In this document: positions 46,647 through 56,354 of the stretch, piece by piece
Layout of the letters: every line of letters starts with the position of its first letter
Position numbering within the stretch: the stretch's first letter is position 1
Assembly (NCBI RefSeq): GCF_003627965.1
Contig: NZ_RBWE01000001.1
Span: 1-64,000 of the forward strand
Length of the DNA stretch: 64,000 nt
Direction of reading: 5' to 3'
Source: Desulfofundulus salinus
GTDB lineage: Bacteria > Bacillota > Desulfotomaculia > Desulfotomaculales > Desulfovirgulaceae
Translations under genes and position numbers: made by a program
The notes under the pieces: model-generated
Seen by the model: the letters and a program-made list of their open reading frames with translations, nothing else
Told to the model about the DNA's origin: nothing
Databases searched by the model: none

Positions 46647-47486
46647 GTGATAGATAATTTGCCCTTTCTGATGAAGGAAAAACTTACCTCTATTATCATT
46701 CCCACAAGGAACCAGCTGAGCCTGACCGTGTTATGCCTGGAAAACATTATCAAGTACACCCCGGAACCGGTTGAAATTATTGTGGTGGACAACGGTTCCA
46801 CCGACGGCATCCGGGAATACCTGCGCTCAGTGTCTGAAATCCGGCTGCTGGAAAACGGCCGCAACCTGGGTTTTGCCGCCGCCTGCAACCGGGGCCTGGC
46901 CGTTGCCCGGGGCGACTACCTTTTGCTTTTAAACAACGATACCCTGGTAACCCCGGGATGGTTATCCGGGCTCATCTCCCATTTAAAAAAGTATCCCGGC
47001 GCCGGGCTGGTGGGTCCCCTCTCCAACTGTGGCGGTGTAACGCAGACCATGCCGGTAGCCCCGCCTTCCCTGGACCGGCTGGAGGAATTCAGCCGCCGGC
47101 TGGCACTGCAAAACCGGGGCCAGTGCCGCCCGGTCCCGGTGCTCAGCGGTTTTTGCCTGCTGTTCACGCGGCGGGTTTTGAATACCATTGGCGGGCTGGA
47201 TCCCCGTTTTAACCCCGGGAATTTTGAAGATGACGATTTCTGCCTGCGGGCCAGGCTGGCCGGCTTTGTGCTGCTGGTGGCCGCAGACGTATTTGTTTAC
47301 CACTTCGGTCAAAGAACTTTTACCGGGGAAGGAATGGATTACCGGGCTGCCCTGCAGACCGGTTGGGAAAAGTTTCGACTTAAATGGAAGTTGCCGCCCA
47401 ATTTTCCACCGGAAAAGCGCCACACTTCTCCCCTGATCCTGAATCAAGCCTTTGATCCCTGCCGGCATATGATTCCGCTGGAGTAA
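46647..47486 (+). CDS. GT2 family glycosyltransferase
   Basis: A 279-residue GT-A enzyme. It has TSIIIPTRNQLSLTVLCLEN, IIVVDNGSTDGIREYL, LGFAAACNRGLAVARGDYLL, LLNNDTLVTPGWL (DxD-equivalent NNDT), and a C-terminal FEDDDFCLRARLAGF motif. The O-antigen/rhamnosyltransferase-like layout suggests sugar transfer to a glycan or protein. The GTG at 46647 or the ATG at 46671 could be the start. Confidence 0.87.
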   Translation: MIDNLPFLMKEKLTSIIIPTRNQLSLTVLCLENIIKYTPEPVEIIVVDNGSTDGIREYLRSVSEIRLLENGRNLGFAAACNRGLAVARGDYLLLLNNDTLVTPGWLSGLISHLKKYPGAGLVGPLSNCGGVTQTMPVAPPSLDRLEEFSRRLALQNRGQCRPVPVLSGFCLLFTRRVLNTIGGLDPRFNPGNFEDDDFCLRARLAGFVLLVAADVFVYHFGQRTFTGEGMDYRAALQTGWEKFRLKWKLPPNFPPEKRHTSPLILNQAFDPCRHMIPLE

Positions 47487-47650
47487 AACAGCTCTACCCT
47501 TGAGCCCGAAGGGCGCTGTGCGGTCCCTAAAAGTATGTTGCAGATGTCCAAATGCGTCAGTAAAGTATTTCCACAGGGGACTCGAGCACCATATTTTAGC
47601 CCTTTCATAGTATGTTCATAGCAGGAATCACTAAAGAAGGAGTGTCCAGG

Positions 47651-48058
47651 ATGGCCTTTCAACTAACCAGTTTTGACCTGGTTACCCCGCCTGGTGGGAA
47701 CCAGCAGCATTACGACTTTTTCATCCTCCCCGAACCCCGGGCGCTGGCCAGCGGGGTAGTGCGCCGGCCCGATGGTACGCCCGTGCCGGGAGCCGTGGTG
47801 GTCGTGTTTCGGAAGGAAGGGGATAAGCTGGGGCCCGTTATCGGTCACACCTTCACCGATCAGGACGGGCAGTTTTTCCTGGGACCCCTGGCTCCCGGGA
47901 CCGAGTACAAGGTAAAGGTATTCTACATGGAGACCGGTGCTGTACAGGATCAGGCTCAGGTGGTGGAGTCCGGTATTTTCCCGCCGGTCTTCCCGCTGCC
48001 TCCCATAGCTCCATTTCCGACCATAGCTCCGTTTCCTCCAGTTGCTCCGTTGCCATAG
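47651..48058 (+). CDS. Carboxypeptidase-regulatory-like domain protein with Pro-rich tail
   Basis: A 135-residue protein. Residues 33-105 form a prealbumin/CNA-B-like beta-sandwich (ASGVVRRPDGTPVPGAVVVV, TFTDQDGQFFLGPLAPGTEY). The last 26 residues are a Pro-rich tail of repeats such as PPIAPF, PTIAPF and PPVAPLP. The ATG at 47651 has AAGGAG 8 nt upstream, so the frame's earlier start at 47612 is not used. It is similar to small coat or adhesin-type proteins. No signal peptide is visible. Confidence 0.78.
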   Translation: MAFQLTSFDLVTPPGGNQQHYDFFILPEPRALASGVVRRPDGTPVPGAVVVVFRKEGDKLGPVIGHTFTDQDGQFFLGPLAPGTEYKVKVFYMETGAVQDQAQVVESGIFPPVFPLPPIAPFPTIAPFPPVAPLP

Positions 48059-48132
48059 GGAAGCTGGGAAACTTTATCCGAACGTCAGTTTGAGGAATCA
48101 CTTATACCTCGATTGGTTCAAACTGCTATCCT

Positions 48133-49023
48133 TTGCGAAGGGTGGTCGCTCCTTTTGTGCTTTTTTCCATTATAATTCCCTGCCGCAATGAAGGAGATCA
48201 TTTACGGCGGACCGTCCGATCCATGATCCAGGCAAGGGGATCGGAGCAGGAAATTATTGTGGTGGACGACGGGTCCACCGACGGGTGCTGTGATTTCCTG
48301 CGGTCCGGTGAAATGCCCGGTGTGCGGTTGGTTGAGGGGAAAAACCTGGGTGTGGCCGGTGCACGCAATGTTGGGGCGGCCCAGGCCCGGGGAGAAATCC
48401 TTTGTTTCTGCGATGCCCACCTGGAATTGCCGCCCGGTTGGCTGGCGGCTCTGGCCCGCCCCCTCGGGGAGGGTATGGCCGAGGTGGTTTGCCCGGCCAT
48501 GGCCGATTTCCGCCGGCCCCACGCGGTGGGTTACGGGGTTACCTGGGGAGCCAGCCTGCAATGGCGGTGGTTGCACCGCCGTCCCCCGGAACCTTCCTAT
48601 GTCCCCCTGGCTCCCGGGGGCTGTCTTCTGGTATCCCGGCAGGTGTACGAAGCGGTAGGAGGATTTGAAAGGGGTTTTTACGGGTTTGGTTTTGACGACC
48701 AGGAGTTTTCCCTCAAGGTCTGGCTCTTTGGTTACAGGGTTATGGTGCAGCCGCAGGTGCAGGTGCGGCATCTTTTCCGGGAGGCCCACCCTTATCCGGT
48801 AGGGGCGGACGAACTGCTGCACAATTTTTTGCGCATGACTTTTTTGCATTTTAACCGGAGGCGTCTGAAGCGGGTAATGGAGATGGTCAGGGGACAGCCC
48901 GGATTTGCCGGAGTAATGGCAGGGCTGCTGGACAGCGATGTTTGGGAAAAGCGTATGAATTATTTCCGGCGCCGCCGCTATGACGACGATTGGTTCATGG
49001 AGCGTTTTAAAATACCCTTTTAA
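48133..49023 (+). CDS. GT2 family glycosyltransferase (GalNAc-transferase-like)
   Basis: A 296-residue GT-A enzyme. It has FSIIIPCRNEGDHLRRTVRS, IIVVDDGSTDGCCDFLRSGE, ILCFCDAHLELPPGWLAALA (DAH at the DxD position), a GGFERGFYGFGFDDQEFSLK block and a C-terminal RRRRYDDDWFMERFKIPF. The DAH and GG..D..E pattern resembles polypeptide GalNAc-transferases (GT27-like). The start is uncertain (TTG at 48133 or GTG at 48142). It is clearly paralogous to the next gene. Confidence 0.85.
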   Translation: MRRVVAPFVLFSIIIPCRNEGDHLRRTVRSMIQARGSEQEIIVVDDGSTDGCCDFLRSGEMPGVRLVEGKNLGVAGARNVGAAQARGEILCFCDAHLELPPGWLAALARPLGEGMAEVVCPAMADFRRPHAVGYGVTWGASLQWRWLHRRPPEPSYVPLAPGGCLLVSRQVYEAVGGFERGFYGFGFDDQEFSLKVWLFGYRVMVQPQVQVRHLFREAHPYPVGADELLHNFLRMTFLHFNRRRLKRVMEMVRGQPGFAGVMAGLLDSDVWEKRMNYFRRRRYDDDWFMERFKIPF

Positions 49024-49045
49024 TGCCTGGAGTGGTTTACAACAG

Positions 49046-49951
49046 ATGCATGAAGCATCCGCAAGGGGATCAAAAGGTCTGGCTTCGGTAATTATTGCCT
49101 GCCGGGATGAACTGCCCTATCTGGAGCAAACCATCCGGTTTATGCTTACCGTGCCTTCCGGTTGCCCCATGGAGATCATTGTGGTGGATGACGGCTCCCG
49201 GGATGGGTGCGCCGACTTTCTCCGGCGGGGGGGCGAGCTGAGCCGGCGCGTGCACCTTGTCGAAGCCCCCGGTTTGGGGCCGGCCCGGGCCCGGAACCTG
49301 GGAGCTGCCCGGGCCAGGGGTGAGCTCCTGGTTTTTTGCGACGCCCACATCATTGTTCCCGGTGGCTGGCTGGGCGATCTGGCCCGGCCGGTGCTGGCCG
49401 GGCAGGCCCATGCCGTTTGCCCGGCCCTGGTGCATACGGAAAACCCGCACTTGATCATCTACGGCGGCACCTTAAGTAAGGATCTATCCTGGGTGGGGCT
49501 GACCTTTCCTCCCCGTTCCCTCTCACCCGTGCCCCTGGCCCCCGCCGGCTGCCTGGCCGTGGGTCGAGAGGCCTTTTTAGAGGTGGGAGGCTTTGAAGAG
49601 GGTTTAACCACCTGGGGATACGATGATGTAGAATTTTCGCTGAAGTTGTGGCTTTTTGGTTTTGCCGTGGCGGTAATGCCGAGGGTTAAAGTCGTGCACA
49701 TCAGCCGCCCTTTAAAACCCTACCAGAGGCCGGGAAAAAATCTCACCCGCAACCTTCTCCTGCTGGCAGCCCTGCACTTCAGCCCCCACCGCCTGGCCAG
49801 GGTGGCGTCAATGGCCGGGCGCTATCCTGGCTTTTCCGAATCGTGGGCCCGGGTGAGTACACCGGGCGTCTTAAAAAAACGGGATGAGTATTTTCGCCGC
49901 CGGGTTCGCGACGATGACTGGTTCATGCATACCTTCGGTATTCCGGTTTGA
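49046..49951 (+). CDS. GT2 family glycosyltransferase, paralogue of preceding gene
   Basis: A 301-residue enzyme from the ATG at 49046 (MHEASARGSKGLASVIIACR). It shares IIVVDDGSRDGCADFLRRGG, LLVFCDAHIIVPGGWLGDLA, GGFEEGLTTWGYDDVEFSLK and the ending RRRVRDDDWFMHTFGIPV with the upstream gene, so the two arose by tandem duplication. The frame extends to 48980, overlapping the previous gene, but the ATG reading is more natural. The acceptor is unknown. Confidence 0.83.
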   Translation: MHEASARGSKGLASVIIACRDELPYLEQTIRFMLTVPSGCPMEIIVVDDGSRDGCADFLRRGGELSRRVHLVEAPGLGPARARNLGAARARGELLVFCDAHIIVPGGWLGDLARPVLAGQAHAVCPALVHTENPHLIIYGGTLSKDLSWVGLTFPPRSLSPVPLAPAGCLAVGREAFLEVGGFEEGLTTWGYDDVEFSLKLWLFGFAVAVMPRVKVVHISRPLKPYQRPGKNLTRNLLLLAALHFSPHRLARVASMAGRYPGFSESWARVSTPGVLKKRDEYFRRRVRDDDWFMHTFGIPV

Positions 49952-50009
49952 GGGAGGCCCCTTTTCACCGGCGGGGCACAATAAGCATATCCTGGATGGA
50001 GGGTCACGT

Positions 50010-50672
50010 GTGGAGCATTTTGCCTTTATCATTTGCAGCCAGGACGATGCCCGTTACCGCCGCTGCCTCCAGTACCTGCAGGCGCTGGAACGCCCTGACG
50101 TGCAGATGGAGGTTCTGCGGGTGGCGTCCCGGCACAGTATTGCGGCTGCTTATAACCGGGCGATGGAAAGGAGCGCGGCTACCTATAAGGTTTACCTGCA
50201 CGACGATGTATTTATTTTAAACCGTCACTTTTGCCGGGACGTTCTGAAGATTTTTCGGGCAGACCCCTCCATCGGCCTTATAGGCATGTGCGGGTGCAAA
50301 AAGATACCGCCCGGGGGGATGTGGTGGGAGGGGAAAAGTTACGGCAAAGTTTCTCATGGGGACCCACCCCGGGTGCTCCTCTTCAACCAGCCCGCGGGCC
50401 TTTACGAGGTGGTGCAGGCGGTGGACGGCCTGCTCATGGTCACCCGCTACGATGTGCCCTGGCGGGAGGACATAATCGACGGTTTTCACTTTTACGACCT
50501 TTCCCAGTGCCTGGAATTTGCCCGCCGGGGATACCGGGTGGTGGTGCCCCGCCAGGAAGAACCCTGGTGCTATCACCGGAGTCCGGGCAGGATTGATGCG
50601 GAATATGAGCGGCTGCGGCAGGTTTTCTTAAGGGAATATGCTGAGGAATTATCTGGCAATCAGGTGGGGTAA
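50010..50672 (+). CDS. Glycosyltransferase-like family protein
   Basis: A 220-residue protein from the GTG at 50010, which has GGAGGG 6 nt upstream and gives VEHFAFIICSQDDARYRRCL. Recognisable features are ASRHSIAAAYNRAMERS, YLHDDVFIL (DD at the nucleotide-sugar site), VDGLLMVTRYDVPW and a FHFYDLSQCLEFARRGYRV block. It fits the short GT-A family often found in surface-polysaccharide clusters. The longer frame from 49884 overlaps the previous gene. The next gene starts 2 bp after its stop. Confidence 0.8.
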   Translation: MEHFAFIICSQDDARYRRCLQYLQALERPDVQMEVLRVASRHSIAAAYNRAMERSAATYKVYLHDDVFILNRHFCRDVLKIFRADPSIGLIGMCGCKKIPPGGMWWEGKSYGKVSHGDPPRVLLFNQPAGLYEVVQAVDGLLMVTRYDVPWREDIIDGFHFYDLSQCLEFARRGYRVVVPRQEEPWCYHRSPGRIDAEYERLRQVFLREYAEELSGNQVG

Positions 50673-50673
50673 G

Positions 50674-51795
50674 ATGGCCAGCGTGCTGTTTATTGACGGA
50701 GTTCTTCCCTCATTCCCCCATCCCGAACGGGGATGGCGCGTTTTGCGTATTTTAAAAGCTATTGCAGAAGCCGGGCACAGGGTGGTTTACCTGTTGCTCC
50801 AGGGAGAGCGGTACGAAATCTACCGGCCAGTTTTTGAGGAAGCCGGTATTGAGTTTATGGTGGAAAAAGGAGCCCGGATCTGCCGGCAGGGTCCGGTGAA
50901 GTGCCGGGTGGTGGGGCTGGACCAGCTGGTGCAGGAAGTCCCCTTTCACCTTGCCTGCATTCATTTTGCGGCCAACGCCCTCGCGTGCATTCCGGTAATC
51001 CGCCGCCATTCCCCCCGCACCAGGATTGCCGTGGATACGGTGGATCTCGCCCATATCCGGTTGTGGCGGGAGGCCCTGGTTACCGGGCGGCAGGAGAAGG
51101 TTGTAGAAGCCTACCGCCACTGGGAAATGGAAACGGCCGTTTTCCGGCAGGCCGATGCGGTTATTGCCGTTACCCCTTTGGAAGCCAAAATGATTTCCCG
51201 CCTGGCACCAGGTGTCAAAACAGTGGTCATTCCCGTTATTGCCGATGCCTGGCCACAAGTCAACCCCTTTTCCAGCCGCCAGGGCCTGCTTTACGTGGGA
51301 AACTTTTTTCACCCGCCCAATGCGGATGCCGTGTTTTACCTGGTCTATCACATCTGGCCCCATTTGCAAAAGGCCCTCCCCGGGGTGGACCTCTACATTG
51401 TGGGCCACAATCCCCCGCGAGAGATCCGGGATCGGGCAGCAGACGGAATCAAGGTGACTGGCTATGTGCCCTCTCTGGCTCCTTACTTTGAGCAGTGCCG
51501 CCTGATGGTGGCCCCCATCCGCTACGGGGCGGGGATAAAGACCAAGATAGTGGAGGCCATGGCCGCCGGCCTGCCGGTGGTGACCACCAGCATGGGTGCC
51601 GAGGGTATGGGGCTGCAGCCTGGTGAAAACGTGCTGGTGGCCGATGATCCCGTCTCCTTCAGCCGGGCGGTGGCCACCCTTTATCAAAACCAGTCCCTGT
51701 GGGAGCGCCTGTCTCAAAAAGGACGGGAGCATGTGCGCCGCTATTACAGTTTTCCCGTGGTGGCCCCGGCCATTTATAGTTTGCTGTCAAGCTGA
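50674..51795 (+). CDS. GT4 family glycosyltransferase
   Basis: A 373-residue GT-B enzyme. The N-terminal half starts MASVLFIDGVLPSFPHPERG. The C-terminal half holds LLYVGNFFHPPNADAVFYLV, VDLYIVGHNPP, IKVTGYVPSLAPYFEQCRLM and the nucleotide-sugar block APIRYGAGIKTKIVEAMAAG, then LPVVTTSMGAEGM. GGTGGGG precedes the ATG. It is the only clear GT-B enzyme of the island, probably adding or extending a sugar from a nucleotide donor. Confidence 0.87.
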   Translation: MASVLFIDGVLPSFPHPERGWRVLRILKAIAEAGHRVVYLLLQGERYEIYRPVFEEAGIEFMVEKGARICRQGPVKCRVVGLDQLVQEVPFHLACIHFAANALACIPVIRRHSPRTRIAVDTVDLAHIRLWREALVTGRQEKVVEAYRHWEMETAVFRQADAVIAVTPLEAKMISRLAPGVKTVVIPVIADAWPQVNPFSSRQGLLYVGNFFHPPNADAVFYLVYHIWPHLQKALPGVDLYIVGHNPPREIRDRAADGIKVTGYVPSLAPYFEQCRLMVAPIRYGAGIKTKIVEAMAAGLPVVTTSMGAEGMGLQPGENVLVADDPVSFSRAVATLYQNQSLWERLSQKGREHVRRYYSFPVVAPAIYSLLSS

Positions 51796-51881
51796 GATAC
51801 CAGGCCGGTCAGGCAGTCATTAGCAGATTAGCCAGCTAAATAGAAGGTAAGGCAAGATGCAGGGATTCGAGGAGTGACACC

Positions 51882-52685
51882 ATGCTGGTTTCCATCATCA
51901 TACCCGTACACAACCAGCTGGAACACATACAAAACTGCCTGCGGGCATTGTGGAAAAACACCAGCCGCACCTTCCCCTGGGAACTGATCATCGTGGACAA
52001 CAACTCGGACAGGGAAACGGCGACCTGGCTCCAAACACTGGGCAATGTGGTGCGCTTAATTTCCAACTCCACCAACCTGGGTTTTGTCCATGCCTGCAAT
52101 CAAGGGGCGGCGGCGAGCCGGGGCAAATACCTTCTCTTTTTAAACAGCGACACCCGGCCCCTCCCCGGCTGGCTGACAGCCCTGGTAGCTGCTTTGCAGG
52201 AAAACCCGCGGGCGGGGGCGGCGGGTGCCAGGCTGCTTTACCCCGACGGGAGGTTGCAGGAGGCCGGCGCCATCATCTGGAGGGACGGTACCGGCTGGAA
52301 CTACGGCCGGGGCGACGATCCCGCCCTGCCCAGGTACAATTACCCCCGCCCGGTGGATTACTGTTCCGGGGCCTGCCTGATGGTAAGGGCAGATCTCTTC
52401 CGTAGTCTGGGAGGTTTTGATCCCCGCTATGCTCCCATGTACTACGAGGATGCCGATCTTTGCTTTGGCCTGCGTCGGGCGGGATGGGCCGTGCTTTACG
52501 TACCCACGGCTGCGGTCATCCATTACGACGGCGGAACCGCCGCAGCCGGCAACGGGGGATGGCGGCGTTACATGGCCGTGAACAGGGAAAAATTCGTGGC
52601 CAAATGGAAAGATGTCCTGCGCTATCATTATCCACCTTCCCCGGAGAATGTGGAGCGGGCCTGCTGCCGTCCTCTGGACGCATAA
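51882..52685 (+). CDS. GT2 family glycosyltransferase
   Basis: A 267-residue GT-A enzyme. It has VSIIIPVHNQLEHIQNCLRA, LIIVDNNSDRETATWL, LGFVHACNQGAAASRGKYLL, FLNSDTRPLPGWL, GGFDPRYAPMYYEDADLCFG and an aromatic C terminus. The NSDT and YEDADLC motifs match rhamnosyl-type GT2 enzymes. ATG at 51882 follows a GAGTGA region. It lies just upstream of the GDP-mannose dehydratase-like gene. Confidence 0.86.
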   Translation: MLVSIIIPVHNQLEHIQNCLRALWKNTSRTFPWELIIVDNNSDRETATWLQTLGNVVRLISNSTNLGFVHACNQGAAASRGKYLLFLNSDTRPLPGWLTALVAALQENPRAGAAGARLLYPDGRLQEAGAIIWRDGTGWNYGRGDDPALPRYNYPRPVDYCSGACLMVRADLFRSLGGFDPRYAPMYYEDADLCFGLRRAGWAVLYVPTAAVIHYDGGTAAAGNGGWRRYMAVNREKFVAKWKDVLRYHYPPSPENVERACCRPLDA

Positions 52686-52692
52686 GGGGTGA

Positions 52693-53709
<1,017 letters not shown>

Positions 53710-53807
53710 CCTGGAAAACAACCTGTTTGGTAATTATTCCCGCAGTGTTTGCGGTCAAAATGATAAAAGGCTAAAAATTTGAGCTGCCTTTTCCAAGGAG
53801 GTACCCT

Positions 53808-54461
53808 ATGCTCACGGAAAAGATTGAGCGTTCCAAAGAAATCATTGCTGCCGCGCTCGAGCAGGCCAAAGGGGCCATGGTGACCTTTTCCGGCGGTAAG
53901 GATTCCCTGGTGCTGCTTCACCTGATCCGTACCGTTCAAGGCGGGAAGATAGCCTTACCCGTATTAAACATTGACACCGGGGTAAAGTTTCCGGAAATTT
54001 ACCGGTTTATTGATAAGATGCAGCGTCTCTGGGGGTTTAACCTGGTGCGGGAAAATAACATCGGGGCCATTCCCCCGGAAGAAATTGGCCGGGACCAGGT
54101 TCAATGCTGTTACCGGCTGAAGACCGTTCCCTTGAAACGGGCACTGGAGAAATACCGCGTCTCCCACCTTTTCACCGCCATCCGGCGGGATGAGCACCCG
54201 GCCCGGGCCGGCGAGGATTATATTTCCCCGCGGGAAGACCACATCCGCGTGCAGCCCCTGCTGCATTTCACCCGGGAGGATATCTGGGCCTACATCCGCC
54301 TGCACCACCTGCCCTACTGCTCCCTTTATGACCGGGGATATGTCAGCCTGGGCTGCAGGCCCTGCACCAGCCCGGCCGGTCCCGGTGAAGCGGAGCGCTC
54401 CGGGCGGGCTCCGGCCAAGGAAATAGCCATGCCCGATTTAAGGCAACTGGGGTATTTTTAA
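53808..54461 (+). CDS. PAPS-reductase-family (CysH/CysD-like) protein
   Basis: A 217-residue N-type ATP-pyrophosphatase-fold protein. The PP-loop SGGKDS is at residues 28-33. Cys100-Cys101 and Cys183-x2-Cys186 match the CC...CxxC set that binds a [4Fe-4S] cluster in assimilatory APS reductases. LFTAIRRDEHPAR and PYCSLYDRGYVSLGCRPCT also fit. AAGGAGG precedes the ATG. It could supply or consume activated sulfate. In a glycosylation island beside a sulfatase-fold gene it may relate to sulfated sugars, but this is inference. Confidence 0.8.
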   Translation: MLTEKIERSKEIIAAALEQAKGAMVTFSGGKDSLVLLHLIRTVQGGKIALPVLNIDTGVKFPEIYRFIDKMQRLWGFNLVRENNIGAIPPEEIGRDQVQCCYRLKTVPLKRALEKYRVSHLFTAIRRDEHPARAGEDYISPREDHIRVQPLLHFTREDIWAYIRLHHLPYCSLYDRGYVSLGCRPCTSPAGPGEAERSGRAPAKEIAMPDLRQLGYF

Positions 54462-54476
54462 GCGGGAGGAGTCTGC

Positions 54477-55673
54477 ATGATCTTTTCCATACTGATGATT
54501 ACCATTGATACCCTGCGGGCGGATCACCTGGGGTGCTACGGTTATCAACGGGAAACCTCGCCCCACCTGGATGCGCTGGCCCGGGAAGCCATTCTTTTCC
54601 GCCGGGCTTACTCCCCATGCTCTTATACTTTACCGGTTCATGCCTCAATTATGACGGGGAAATATGTGCCCCATCATTCAGTCGGTTACAGGCAGGGGGA
54701 CGGAAAAATGGACCCCGACCGGGAAGTGACCCTGGCCGAAATCCTCCTGAGCCTGGGCTGGTCCACTGCGGCCTTTGTCAGCTGCGCCGTTCTGGACGCC
54801 AGCCGGGGGCTTTCCCAGGGCTTTGTGCTGTACGACGACGAGATGACCAGGGGAGAAGAAAACAGACCTCATGAGCTGGTGCGGGACGGCCCCCTTACCA
54901 CGGCGCGGGCACTGGCATGGTTAAAAGACAACACCGGCAAACCGTTTTTTGTCTGGATACACTATTTTGATGTTCACGGTCCGTATATACAACCTGCTCC
55001 CTTTAACACTTTTTTCAGGCCGGAGGATTACGGGAAAAGACCCCTCTTGTTGCCGGTGGTGAATGAAGGGGAGGCCGGGGGAATTCCCCGTTACCAGCTG
55101 CTGGCCGATGATTCCGATGGTGTGGCAAAACACCAGCATGATGTCCGTTTTTACCTGGCTCGATATGACTGCGGTATCCGGTACCAGGACCATATTGTGG
55201 GTGATTTATTCCAGACATTAAAGGAAATGGGCCTCTGGGATGAACTGATGATCATTGTCACTGCCGATCACGGCGAGGCCCTGGGGGAAAACGGCGTCTA
55301 CTTTTACCACGGTCTCACTTTGACCCCCGACCAGATCCATGTGCCCCTGATCACCAAAATGCCCCGTTCCATTGGTCCGGCCGGCGTGCAGGTTGACGTG
55401 CCGGTGAGTACGGTGGATATTATGCCCACGGTCCTGGAATTATTGGGATTTGACTGTAGCCGCATGGCTTTAGACGGGTTGCCGCTGCAGTTTGCCCTGA
55501 CAAGGCCGGATCTTTTAGCACAAAGGGCCGTGCATAGCGATCTGAAATGTCAAGGAGCGCTTATCTGCGGAAAGGAGCTGCACCTCTGGCCCCGCACCTC
55601 CACCATCTGCTCGCCTGGCTATCTATATAACCCGTCCCTGGTTTTTGAAGAGACAAAAATTTACCTGTTCTGA
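54477..55673 (+). CDS. Sulfatase/alkaline-phosphatase superfamily protein with Thr at nucleophile position
   Basis: A 398-residue protein of the sulfatase fold. It has SILMITIDTLRADHLGCYGY (metal Asp), ADHGEALGENG (metal Asp and His) and SVDIMPTVLE-type blocks (here STVDIMPTVLELLGF). At the C/S-x-P-x-R active site it has Thr51-Leu-Pro-Val-His, so it cannot form formylglycine from Cys or Ser there. Thr is the nucleophile in related phosphotransferases and phosphodiesterases, so a phospho- rather than sulfo-substrate is plausible. No signal peptide is visible. GGGAGGAG precedes the ATG. Confidence 0.82.
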   Translation: MIFSILMITIDTLRADHLGCYGYQRETSPHLDALAREAILFRRAYSPCSYTLPVHASIMTGKYVPHHSVGYRQGDGKMDPDREVTLAEILLSLGWSTAAFVSCAVLDASRGLSQGFVLYDDEMTRGEENRPHELVRDGPLTTARALAWLKDNTGKPFFVWIHYFDVHGPYIQPAPFNTFFRPEDYGKRPLLLPVVNEGEAGGIPRYQLLADDSDGVAKHQHDVRFYLARYDCGIRYQDHIVGDLFQTLKEMGLWDELMIIVTADHGEALGENGVYFYHGLTLTPDQIHVPLITKMPRSIGPAGVQVDVPVSTVDIMPTVLELLGFDCSRMALDGLPLQFALTRPDLLAQRAVHSDLKCQGALICGKELHLWPRTSTICSPGYLYNPSLVFEETKIYLF

Positions 55674-55700
55674 ATTCGAACTGGAAGGGAGTATCAACCG

Positions 55701-56351
55701 ATGAACAATTCCGTGGTAAGCGGTGAAAGGGCGGTTCCCGGGTTTAGTGACCCGATTACCATGGCCGAACACCTGGCCCGCTACGAGTTTGCCCTGGCTT
55801 TCGTGGCCGGCCGGGAGGTGCTGGATGCGGCCTGCGGGGTGGGTTACGGCAGCCGGATGATGGCTGAACGGGCGAAGAAGGTGGTGGGGGTGGATATTGA
55901 TCAGGAGTGCCTTGAGTATGCCCGGGAAAATTACACCCATCCCCGGGTTGTTTACCAGCAGGGGGATGTCTGCGCCCTCCCTCTCCCCGGCGGGAGCTTT
56001 GACGTGGTGGTTTCCTTTGAAACCATTGAACACGTTGCCGATGGCGAGGCCTGCGTCCGGGAAGCATGGCGGGTGCTGAGGCCGGGAGGCCTCTACCTGG
56101 TTTCCACGCCCAACCGGCTGCTCATTTCACCCGGCCGGGGACCCCAGGACCCGCCGGCCAACAGCTTCCACGTGCGGGAGTACACCCTGGAGGAATTTCA
56201 AGAACTGGTAGGGAGCTATTTCCAGAACCTGCAACTTTTCCGGCAGAATCTCGAAGAAGAGGGGCGGGGCCGGAACCCGGCCGTAAAACCCCTTTTGCCC
56301 GGGGAGGGCGCCTGGTTTTACGTTATTGTCGGCGTCAAGGGGGCTGAATAA
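55701..56351 (+). CDS. Class I SAM-dependent methyltransferase
   Basis: A 216-residue methyltransferase. Motif I is VLDAACGVGYGSRMMAERA near residues 40-58. VVGVDIDQECLEYAR and FDVVVSFETIEHVADGEACV are post-I and motif II regions, followed by the VLRPGGLYLVSTPNR block. It probably methylates a sugar or small molecule and is the last gene of the rightward island. GGAGTATCAACCG precedes the ATG. A candidate structured RNA begins directly after the stop. Confidence 0.86.
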   Translation: MNNSVVSGERAVPGFSDPITMAEHLARYEFALAFVAGREVLDAACGVGYGSRMMAERAKKVVGVDIDQECLEYARENYTHPRVVYQQGDVCALPLPGGSFDVVVSFETIEHVADGEACVREAWRVLRPGGLYLVSTPNRLLISPGRGPQDPPANSFHVREYTLEEFQELVGSYFQNLQLFRQNLEEEGRGRNPAVKPLLPGEGAWFYVIVGVKGAE

Positions 56352-56354
56352 GGC

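Noticed and set aside
50752-51732. 326-residue minus-strand frame opposite the GT4 gene
   Set aside because: It has a His/Gly/Gln-rich shadow composition and no family resemblance, and the opposite strand encodes a complete GT-B enzyme.
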